Assembly (NCBI RefSeq): GCF_900111515.1
Contig: NZ_FOHS01000001.1
Coordinates: forward strand, 62,001-126,000
DNA from: Hymenobacter actinosclerus
Lineage (GTDB): Bacteria; Bacteroidota; Bacteroidia; Cytophagales; Hymenobacteraceae
Direction: 5' to 3'
DNA: 64,000 nt
The notes beneath the pieces were generated by a model. The model was not told the DNA's origin, did no database searches, and saw only the letters and a list, made by a program, of their open reading frames with translations. Position numbers and translations under genes: made by a program. Positions 43,656-50,532 of the stretch are shown here, in pieces. Numbering within the stretch: position 1 is the stretch's first letter; the number at the start of each line of letters is the position of its first letter.

Positions 43656-45029
43656 ATGCTTTTCTACACCGTCATGAAGCCCCTGGTACAGGTGGCGCTG
43701 CGCGTTTTCTTCCGCCGCCTCGAAGTGCGCCACCGCGAGCGGCTGCACGGGGCCGGCCCGCTGCTCATCGCCAGCAACCACCCCAACACGCTCATGGACC
43801 CGCTGGTGGCGGCCGTCAACCGGCGCCAGCCCATTGCGTTTCTGGCCAAAAGCACGTTTTTCCAGAATCCGATTCTGCGGGCCATTATGGAGTCGGGCAA
43901 CTCCATCCCCATCTACCGCCGCCAGGACCTCGAAACCGGCGCCGAAACCCTCAGCCCGGCCCAGCTTGAAGCCCAGAACGAAAAGGCGTTCGGGCGGTGC
44001 TACGATTACTTCGACCGGGGCGGCACCATCATGATCTTCCCCGAGGGTACCAGCGTATCGGAGCGGCGGCTGCGGCCGCTGAAAACCGGGGCGGCCCGCA
44101 TTGCGCTCGGGGCCGAAGCCCGCCGCGACTTCCAGCTGGGGCTGCGCATTCTGCCCTTCGGCATCAACTACTTCGACCCCCAGCGCTTCCGCTCCGACGT
44201 GTTCATCAACCCGGCCGAGCCCATCCGGGTGGCCGATTACGCCGAGCAGTACCGCCAGAACCCGGAAGCCGCCGCCGAGGCCCTCACCGAAGAAATCCGC
44301 ACCCGCCTGGAGCACCGCCTGATTATTACGGTGTCGGATGAGGAAGATGAGCTGATAACCCAGGTCGAGCGCACCTTCGGCCAGCACCTGATTCAGGACG
44401 ATGAGGAAACCCTCTACGACAACTTTTTGCTCAGCCGCACGCTGCTAAAGGCCAGCCGCTATTTCGCGCAGCACGAACCGGCCCGCCTGGCCGAGCTACG
44501 CCAGCGCCTGCACGCCTACCTGCAGCAACTCGACGATATGCACCTCACCGACGACGCTCTGGCAGCCCGCGGCCCCGCCAGCACCCGCACCCGCCGGGCT
44601 TTGGTGGCCTCGGCCCGCCTGCTGCTGGGTTTGCCGGTGTATCTGTACGGCTTGGTCAATAATTATCTGCCCTACATTATTCCGTCGTGGGTGGCACGCC
44701 GGGCCACCAGCGAGGCCGAGTTCGTGGCCCCCATCATGCTCACGGTGGGCATGCTTACGTTCACCGGCTTCTACCTGGGCCAGACGGCGCTGGTCCACCA
44801 CTTCACCCAGGACTGGCGCTGGACGCTGCTGTATCAGCTGAGCTTGCCGCTGTCGGGGTTTTATGCGCTGGGCTACGCCGGCACGCTGCACGAGCGGCTG
44901 CTGCGGCTGCGGGCCCTGCGGCTGTTTGGCAGCCAGCGCCCCGCTATGGAGGGCCTGCTGCGCCAGCGCGCCACGCTGCTGCGGCTATTGCGCGAGGCCC
45001 GCGAAACCTACCTGGAGCGCGGCGGCTGA
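43656..45029 (+). CDS. Glycerol-phosphate/lysophospholipid acyltransferase with HX5D motif
   Basis: 457 residues. The acyltransferase domain occupies about 1-230: LLIASNHPNTLMDPLVAAVN (catalytic His42 and Asp48, five residues apart instead of the usual four), NSIPIYRRQD, MIFPEGTSVSERRLRPLKTG. A C-terminal half (240-457) contains a helical region and two or three membrane helices (LLLGLPVYLYGLVNNYLPYI, MLTVGMLTFTGFYLGQ). This large Gpat-like form resembles Bacteroidota and yeast GPAT proteins (family knowledge). It should acylate glycerol 3-phosphate or a lysophospholipid at the inner membrane. Confidence 0.88.
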   Translation: MLFYTVMKPLVQVALRVFFRRLEVRHRERLHGAGPLLIASNHPNTLMDPLVAAVNRRQPIAFLAKSTFFQNPILRAIMESGNSIPIYRRQDLETGAETLSPAQLEAQNEKAFGRCYDYFDRGGTIMIFPEGTSVSERRLRPLKTGAARIALGAEARRDFQLGLRILPFGINYFDPQRFRSDVFINPAEPIRVADYAEQYRQNPEAAAEALTEEIRTRLEHRLIITVSDEEDELITQVERTFGQHLIQDDEETLYDNFLLSRTLLKASRYFAQHEPARLAELRQRLHAYLQQLDDMHLTDDALAARGPASTRTRRALVASARLLLGLPVYLYGLVNNYLPYIIPSWVARRATSEAEFVAPIMLTVGMLTFTGFYLGQTALVHHFTQDWRWTLLYQLSLPLSGFYALGYAGTLHERLLRLRALRLFGSQRPAMEGLLRQRATLLRLLREARETYLERGG

Positions 45030-45043
45030 GCTGCCGCCCGGCG

Positions 45044-45337
45044 CTACAGCAAGCCTGCGCCGGTTTTCTTGGCGGGTTCCTCCCGCAACAGCTCGTTGTG
45101 CAGCATGGCCTCGGCGTAAGGCGTGAGCTTCTTCTTCCTTAGCGCGCGCCGCTGCTGCCAGGTTGGTTTGCTGTTGGCCTTTGTCCCCAGCGATGCGGTC
45201 TGGGCGTTGCCGGCCGACCGGCCCGCAGCGGGTTTAGGGCCGCTTTCGGTAGCTGGACGGGTGGCCTGTTGCGCGCGGGCGGGGGTTGCCAGCGCGGCCG
45301 TTCCGGCCAGCAGCAGCAGCGATACAAATAGTTTCAT
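45044..45337 (-). CDS. Small secreted Ala/Lys-rich protein
   Basis: 97 residues with a signal peptide (MKLFVSLLLLAGTAALATPA, cleavage near RAQQ). The mature part is basic and disordered: a segment WQQRRALRKKKLTPYAEAML is the only amphipathic stretch. Not recognised. It converges with the acyltransferase gene, 15 bp apart. Confidence 0.6.
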   Translation of the reverse strand: MKLFVSLLLLAGTAALATPARAQQATRPATESGPKPAAGRSAGNAQTASLGTKANSKPTWQQRRALRKKKLTPYAEAMLHNELLREEPAKKTGAGLL

Positions 45338-45414
45338 GGCAGAGAAGGCGTAATAAACGGACGGGCTGTCGGTACCAGAGGAAGGGTCCGGCAGCTTGCG
45401 CAGCTGGTGCCTTC

Positions 45415-45545
45415 TATATCAGAAGCAATTTTTTATGTTGCCAGTGCAATTATAAGGATAAATTATTATTGGTAAAACTACATTGCGAAATGAACCTGAA
45501 AAAGCCCCTTCCCATTGGAAAGAGGCTTGATTTCTAAGCCGGGCC
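45415..45545. other. AT-rich intergenic stretch
   Basis: The sequence between two small leftward genes is much richer in A and T than its surroundings (TTTTTTATG, AAGGATAAATTATTATTGG). It contains AAGCCCCTTCC...GGAAAGAGGCTT, an imperfect hairpin. No gene is supported; the composition suggests a promoter region or an inserted fragment. Confidence 0.4.
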
Positions 45546-45567
45546 GAGGCCCATGAGAGGAGTGCGA

Positions 45568-45828
45568 CTATTCGTTGTCGTTGTCCTGCATGGCTTCGGC
45601 CGTTTTCGATACGGCAATAACTGCCACGCTGGCCAGCACGGCAATGCCTACAATAATCTGGACGGGAGTGAAGCGCTGGGAGATTTTGCGCAACAGCGAG
45701 CTGCTGTGCTTTACCATGTCTTCGAAGTGCTCCTGCTCGCCCCGGAACACGTGGTAACCGCTTTGCAGGGCGTTGATGATGTCTTCGGGTAGAATTTTTT
45801 CTACTTCGGTGGAGAGTTGGTCGCTCAT
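45568..45828 (-). CDS. Small single-helix membrane protein
   Basis: 86 residues. A hydrophilic helical N-terminal region (MSDQLSTEVEKILPEDIINA) precedes one membrane helix (PVQIIVGIAVLASVAVIAVS) and a short acidic tail (MQDNDNE). No signal peptide, so the N-terminus is probably cytoplasmic. No family recognised. Confidence 0.6.
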   Translation of the reverse strand: MSDQLSTEVEKILPEDIINALQSGYHVFRGEQEHFEDMVKHSSSLLRKISQRFTPVQIIVGIAVLASVAVIAVSKTAEAMQDNDNE

Positions 45829-45968
45829 AGGAAAATGGTAGAATCAGCTGGAAAGAAAGTCGAAGGCTGCCCGGGCGGGCCGCCTTCGGATCTGTACGCA
45901 CATCGGCCGATTTTGATACCTGCTGACGCAAAGAATCCACTACCGACGAGCTTACGCAGGTGGCACGG

Positions 45969-46120
45969 CTACTCCACGGCCAGCAGCAGACTGCTGCTGC
46001 GCCGGCCCCCGCGCACCTGGCAATAGTAGTCCCCGGCCGCCAGCCCGCTTAAATCGAGCGGCAACTGGCGCGGGCCGGCCGCCACGGTGCGGTCGAGGGC
46101 GGGGCGCACTTCGCGGCATC
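45969..46120 (-). pseudogene. Fragment ending in a type-A sorting-domain-like tail
   Basis: In the leftward frame ending at the TAG at 45969-45971, residues LPLDLSGLAAGDYYCQVR are read without a start codon. The LDLSGLAAG-Y pattern is typical of the C-terminal T9SS type A sorting domain of Bacteroidota, whose normal end is a basic strand; here the end is SSSLLLAVE. The frame has no start and disappears at the upstream terminator, so a truncated remnant of a secreted protein is likely. Confidence 0.4.
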
Positions 46121-46141
46121 TGCAGTTAAGTGCACAAAAAA

Positions 46142-46165
46142 GCCCTACTGCCGGAGCAGTAGGGC
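46142..46165 (-). terminator. Intrinsic terminator of the anti-sigma/protease gene
   Basis: GCCCTACTG pairs with CAGTAGGGC; on the minus strand six or more T follow (A-run 46136-46141). It lies 28 bp after the stop codon at 46193. Confidence 0.75.
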
Positions 46166-46192
46166 GAAATCATTCGGAGAGTTATTAAACCC

Positions 46193-47389
46193 TTATTCGT
46201 ACACTTTTACTACGAACACATAATCCTGCAGTTTGCGGATTTGCTGAGGGCGGGTGGTTCCGCCGAGCTGGTTGTAGCGCGGCAGGTTGTAAGGCCGGCC
46301 CGCGCCGGCGGCGCTCAGCGAATCGACCAGCCGCATCAGGTACGACGATTTGGTGGCGAAGGCGGCGCTCTGCACGTCCATCTGCCGGCCGCTCACCACG
46401 CCAATCAGGTTGCCGCGGTCATCAAGCAACGGGCCGCCCGAGTTGCCGGGGTTCACCGGAATGCTCACCTGGTAGAAGCCCGTGTCGCCTTCAAAACCCG
46501 AGCGGGCGCTCAGCGAGCCATCGTTGAATACGAGGTCTTCGCGGGGGTAACCGAGGGTGTACACCTTCTCGCCTAAATCCGACTGGCCCCGCTTGAAAGC
46601 GTAAGGCAGGCGGCCAAAACCGGTGAAGTCCTTGTCGGTGATTTGCAGAATAGCCAGGTCGTGGGCCACATCGGTAAACACCGGCTCGGCACGGAAACGC
46701 TGGCGGGCGCGGTTCTCAATCAGCAGCGAATCGGCCCCCTGGATAACGTGGTAGCTGGTTACGAGGTAACCATCGGAGGTCAGGGCGAAGCCCGTACCGC
46801 TGAACTTGCCGGGGTTGACGCGCTCAGTTGGCGCGGCCGCATCAATCTGGGTAATCGCGCGGTTCATGCTGCGCTGGTCGCGCTTGATGCGCTCCACTTC
46901 GCGGCGCAGCATGGTGTAGCCGTAGCGCGAAGAGGTGCTTTGCTGCGACGTGCGGTACATTTCCAGGCCCAGCAGGGTGGTGAACACGGCCAGCACGGCC
47001 ACAGCGGCGGCCACCATCATGGTAGCGCGGTGGCCCTGCCAGAAGGCGCGCAGCTTCTGCTCGGTGCGCGAAATGCGCAGCATGGGCCGCGGGGCCTGGC
47101 CGGTGGCAAACTGCTCGCCCCGCTCGTCCTGCTCGGCCACTTTGGCCAAGTCAAGCCGCGGCGTGTGCTCGGCCACCATATCGGCATGGATGGCCGAGAG
47201 GCGCCGGCGCAGTGCCTGGCGCCGCCCGTAGGCCGTAAGCGTGCCGGTCAGCTCCTCGAACTCCTGCAGGCGCTGGGCCAGCGCGGGGTCGGCCGCGAGG
47301 CGGTGCTCCAGGGCCGTCCGTTCCGCATCGCCCAGCCCGCCGGCGCGGTAGGCTTCGAATAAGGCGTAGTAGTCGGCTTCGGTTTTCAT
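46193..47389 (-). CDS. Anti-sigma-like domain fused to a trypsin-like (S1C) protease
   Basis: 398 residues in three parts. Cytoplasmic 1-120: YRAGGLGDAERTALEHRLAA, with the same layout as the anti-sigma-like protein at 25662-26462. One membrane helix (about 123-143). Periplasmic 190-398: an HtrA/DegS-type serine protease without PDZ domain: GTGFALTSDGYLVTSYHVIQ (His214), VAHDLAILQITD (Asp244) and PVNPGNSGGPLLDDRG (Ser317). An envelope signal could regulate the protease, or the protease could cleave itself to release the sigma factor encoded upstream (105 bp). Confidence 0.8.
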   Translation of the reverse strand: MKTEADYYALFEAYRAGGLGDAERTALEHRLAADPALAQRLQEFEELTGTLTAYGRRQALRRRLSAIHADMVAEHTPRLDLAKVAEQDERGEQFATGQAPRPMLRISRTEQKLRAFWQGHRATMMVAAAVAVLAVFTTLLGLEMYRTSQQSTSSRYGYTMLRREVERIKRDQRSMNRAITQIDAAAPTERVNPGKFSGTGFALTSDGYLVTSYHVIQGADSLLIENRARQRFRAEPVFTDVAHDLAILQITDKDFTGFGRLPYAFKRGQSDLGEKVYTLGYPREDLVFNDGSLSARSGFEGDTGFYQVSIPVNPGNSGGPLLDDRGNLIGVVSGRQMDVQSAAFATKSSYLMRLVDSLSAAGAGRPYNLPRYNQLGGTTRPQQIRKLQDYVFVVKVYE

Positions 47390-47492
47390 TTTATAGTGCT
47401 TAGTTGTCAGGGCTTCGTGGCTCGTTGCTAGTGCTTAGGCTGTTCATTAAACTGTCAGAACGGCCTAAGCTGTAGCAACCAGATACTAAGCC

Positions 47493-48074
47493 CTAATTCG
47501 ATTCCTGGTACTGATTGAAAAAGAGCTTTTTCAGGCGGACCAGGCACTTGTATTTCTGGTTTTTGGCGTTGTCGGCGTTGGTGTAGCCGAAATCGTCGGT
47601 GAGCTGCTGCATCGACTTATCGAGCAGGTAAAATCCTTCGAGCAGCGAACGGCAGGGTTCCCCCACCAGGTCGAGCGCCTGGGCCATGGTGCCCAGCTGC
47701 CGTTCCTTTTCCTCGGCCTGCTCCAGGTCGGCCTCGGCGCCGGTTTCGAGGAAGGGCTCGTGGTCGTCGAGGCGGCCGCTGAAGCGGGTTTTCTCGGCGA
47801 GCCGCTTGAGCCACAGGCGGCGGCATACGGCGTAGAGGTAGGTTTTGATCTGGCAGCTGAGCTCCAGGGAGCCTTCGCGAACCTTCTCGTAAAATACCAT
47901 CACGCCCTCCTGGTACACATCCTTGGCTTCGTCGTCGGTGCCGCTGTTTTGCAGCACGTAGTTCGAAATCATGGGGAAGTGCAGCCGGTAGAGCTGCGCC
48001 AGCGCCCGGTCGTCGTCGCGGCGGATGGCCGCCACGAACTCCTCATCGGTGTAGGAAGGTTGTCCCTTACCCAT
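47493..48074 (-). CDS. RNA polymerase sigma-70 family (ECF-type) sigma factor
   Basis: 193 residues. Region 2: EEFVAAIRRDDDRALAQLYR, YVLQNSGTDDEAKDVYQEGV; the sequence KTYLYAVCRRLWLKRLAEKT is region 2.4 and then a linker. Region 4: LLEGFYLLDKSMQQLTDDFG, YTNADNAKNQKYKCLVRLKK. This is the Bacteroidota sigma-factor type with the NADNAKNQKYKC signature. It is paired with the protease-fused anti-sigma gene downstream, and its own promoter region carries an inverted pair of GGTAACCC-type boxes. Confidence 0.9.
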   Translation of the reverse strand: MGKGQPSYTDEEFVAAIRRDDDRALAQLYRLHFPMISNYVLQNSGTDDEAKDVYQEGVMVFYEKVREGSLELSCQIKTYLYAVCRRLWLKRLAEKTRFSGRLDDHEPFLETGAEADLEQAEEKERQLGTMAQALDLVGEPCRSLLEGFYLLDKSMQQLTDDFGYTNADNAKNQKYKCLVRLKKLFFNQYQESN

Positions 48075-48107
48075 TCGCTTTCTTGCTTAATACGTGGAGA
48101 GGGGTTG

Positions 48108-48147
48108 GGTAACCCGCCAAAAATTTATTTTTCGGCGGTGGGTTACC
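48108..48147. promoter_or_regulatory. Inverted GGTAACCCGCC/GGCGGTGGGTTACC boxes between divergent genes
   Basis: GGTAACCCGCC (48108-48118) and GGCGGTGGGTTACC (48134-48147) are inverted, with a three-base offset in one arm and an A/T-rich centre. They lie between the leftward sigma factor and the rightward Thr-rich lipoprotein gene. A site for autoregulation by the sigma factor or its partner is plausible. Confidence 0.5.
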
Positions 48148-48208
48148 ATTGGTGGTTTTACGGATGAACCACGTTTTTCGGACCATCCATTTCCAACCAA
48201 CCCCCAAC

Positions 48209-48451
48209 ATGAAAAATTTCCTGAAAGCTTCGGCCCTGGTAGCCGTTTTCGCCGCCACCCTCACTTCGTGCGAGCAGAAGGCTGCTGAAACCACCACCGC
48301 CACCGAAACCACCACCATGGACGCCACCACGACTCCCATGGATACGACGGTAACGACGACCGAAGTTGCTCCGGTAACCACCGAAACTGCTCCCGCTACC
48401 ACCACGGAGGCTACCTCGACTACCACTACCACCACCCAGGAGGTGAAGTAG
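48209..48451 (+). CDS. Thr-rich lipoprotein
   Basis: 80 residues from ATG 48209. The signal MKNFLKASALVAVFAATLTS ends in TSC, a lipobox-like site. The mature part is almost entirely Thr, Ala, Glu, Pro and Val (ETTTATETTTMD), probably extended and disordered. It faces the sigma factor across a regulatory inverted repeat and may belong to its regulon. Confidence 0.7.
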   Translation: MKNFLKASALVAVFAATLTSCEQKAAETTTATETTTMDATTTPMDTTVTTTEVAPVTTETAPATTTEATSTTTTTTQEVK

Positions 48452-48484
48452 TACGTGCCGGCCGGCCTCGCCGGTTTGCCACAG

Positions 48485-48525
48485 CAGCCCGGGTTCCGCA
48501 ACAGCGGGGCCCGGGCTGTTTTTTT
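48485..48525 (+). terminator. Intrinsic terminator
   Basis: CAGCCCGGG (48485-48493) pairs with CCCGGGCTG (48510-48518) and seven T-residues follow. It lies 34 bp after the Thr-rich lipoprotein stop. Confidence 0.85.
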
Positions 48526-48625
48526 GGCCGAAGCGGCCCGTAAGATAAGGCCCAACCAGCCGAACTGCCTCAGCCGCGCTACCGGCTTCTGACTGTCAGG
48601 CGCATAGCGGACTGATGGTCTGGCG

Positions 48626-50437
48626 CTACAGCTTTTCTTCGAGCCACAGCAGCCCCGCGCCCACCAGAAACAGGGCGTAGCCCCACCAGCGGGGCCAGGT
48701 TTCGTGCCCGGCAGTGGTGGGCGGCGCATCGGCTGCGGCCGCCGCGGCAACTCCTGGTGTGGTCGTGGCAGCCTGGGCCGCGGCCAGCTGCCAGCGCGGC
48801 TGTTCGGGCCCTCGCCATTGGCCTGGGGCATACACGTAGAACCAGTGCCGGGCCGCGCCTACCCGGGCCTCGTGCCAGCCGGCCGTGGCGGGCCAGTAGG
48901 TGGCGCTGCTCCATTCGGGCACCCGGGCATCGGGCCGGCGGGCAGCGGCCACGGTTGCGCCGTTGGGGCCGGCAAGGGTGAGCGGGCCGGCCGTGGCGCC
49001 CGCAATGCGCAGCTCCAGCGGGGTGTTGGGGCGGGGCCAGTGGCTGAGCAGCGCGATGCTGAGCGCGGCGGGCCGGGGTGGGCGGGCGGCCCCGAGCAGG
49101 CAACTCCAGTAGGCCCCATACACGGCCGGCTGCCCACGCAACTGCCACGGAAACGTTTCGGTAATGGTGCTGACTACCACCGCGCCCAGCCCCAGCCGCC
49201 GCGCCGCCGCCACGAGTTGCCCACCGGAGCCACTGCTGATGAGCGGGCGCAGGTTGGTAGCGGGGCGCAGGGTGGCCGGTACCAGGGCCGTGGCTCCGGC
49301 CGGGGCCGCCGGCCAGCGCAAGGGCTGGGCCGTAGCCGCGGCGGCGGCCGGGCGGGCCTGTAGCCCAAAGGCCGCGCCGCCGGGCAGCTGCCGGGGTAGC
49401 GTGGGCGCGTCGGCCAGCAGCAGCAGGCCGGCGGTGCCGTTGGCCACGGCCGTGCGCAAAGCCGCCGTTTCGGACCCGCCGAGGCTGGCCAGCGTGGCGG
49501 CATCGGTTATCACCACATCGAAGCGGGCGAGCAGGGCGGGGCTGAGGCTGCCGAGGGCCGGCGGGTTGGGCAGGTTGAGAAATTCGGTCTGGGTAAGGCC
49601 CCGGCTCAGGCCGGTGCGCAGGGCCACGGCGTACTGGCGGCCGGCCAGGTAATCTTTCAGAAACCGCAGCTCGAACGAAGGCGTGGCGGCCAGCAGCAAC
49701 ACCCGGAGCGGTTCGGGCGCCTGCACCTCTATCGGCACCGGCTCGCGCACCAGCGCCCGGCCGCTGCTGCGGGCTTCCAGCGCATATACTGCCCGGCCCG
49801 CGGCCCGCGGCGTAAAACTCAGCCGAAATGCCCCCGTGCCGCCCGGCAGCCGCGCGGAGTCGCGCACGGTGCCGGCGGCCCGCAGCCGCAGCCATACCGG
49901 CCCGGCCTGGGCCGCCGCGAACGAGCCGCTTACCACCCATGCTTCGCCCAGCGTGGGCCGGGCGTCCCAGGTTGCCTGCCGGAAGCCAGCGGCCGGCGCA
50001 TCGGCGTGGGGGTGCAGCTCCAGACCTGCCAGCGCGGGTACATCGGCGGCGGGCAGGCCCCGGCCCAGCACGTGCAGGCGGCGCAGGCCCGGCAGCTTGG
50101 CCCGAATGGCGCTGGCGTTGCGGAAAACGGGCGTATCGGCGGAGAGGGCGGCGGTAGTTTCGGTTGGGGCAAAGCGCCACACCGGCGTGCCCGTCCCCAG
50201 GCTGGAGAGCAGCGCGGCCAGCGTATCGGACGAGTAGCCGGGCGTGAGCAGCACGGCCGTGGCGGCTCCCGGGGCAGCCGCCGGCCGGCTGCGGCTGGGC
50301 GGCAGAGCGGCCAGGGCCAGTCCGGCCGCGGCCAGCAGCCCGGCCGCCACGCGCAGCCCCCGCCGCCGCGTATCGGACCGGCGCAGGGCCAGCACCGTGA
50401 GCAGCACGGCTAGCAGCAGGGGGAGCAGGTAGAGCAT
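48626..50437 (-). CDS. Large envelope protein of the MoxR/BatA operon
   Basis: 603 residues. The start MLYLLPLLLAVLLTVLALRR gives a first helix and a second hydrophobic stretch at 30-46; a last helix lies near the C-terminus (WGYALFLVGAGLLWLEEKL). Between them is a large non-cytoplasmic part with alternating beta-like and loop segments; LRVLLLAATPSFELRFLKDY and VITDAATLASLGGSETAALR resemble a glutamine-amidotransferase-like fold, a guess from pattern only. It is the last gene of the operon. Function unknown; related large proteins accompany BatA in this phylum. Confidence 0.7.
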   Translation of the reverse strand: MLYLLPLLLAVLLTVLALRRSDTRRRGLRVAAGLLAAAGLALAALPPSRSRPAAAPGAATAVLLTPGYSSDTLAALLSSLGTGTPVWRFAPTETTAALSADTPVFRNASAIRAKLPGLRRLHVLGRGLPAADVPALAGLELHPHADAPAAGFRQATWDARPTLGEAWVVSGSFAAAQAGPVWLRLRAAGTVRDSARLPGGTGAFRLSFTPRAAGRAVYALEARSSGRALVREPVPIEVQAPEPLRVLLLAATPSFELRFLKDYLAGRQYAVALRTGLSRGLTQTEFLNLPNPPALGSLSPALLARFDVVITDAATLASLGGSETAALRTAVANGTAGLLLLADAPTLPRQLPGGAAFGLQARPAAAAATAQPLRWPAAPAGATALVPATLRPATNLRPLISSGSGGQLVAAARRLGLGAVVVSTITETFPWQLRGQPAVYGAYWSCLLGAARPPRPAALSIALLSHWPRPNTPLELRIAGATAGPLTLAGPNGATVAAARRPDARVPEWSSATYWPATAGWHEARVGAARHWFYVYAPGQWRGPEQPRWQLAAAQAATTTPGVAAAAAADAPPTTAGHETWPRWWGYALFLVGAGLLWLEEKL

Positions 50438-50532
50438 TTTTTAGTGCCTGGAGCTTAGTTAGTGGTGCTTAGAACCCAATGGTTACTGCTTGAAATCGGG
50501 CGCTTTATTATGGTTTTGCCTGTCACTTTCAA

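Larger units (their letters stand above)
45829..46192. other. 364-bp gap containing a protein remnant and a terminator
   Basis: Besides the remnant frame at 45969-46120 and the terminator at 46142-46165 I see nothing recognisable in this gap; the left part lacks gene-like features. Confidence 0.5.
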
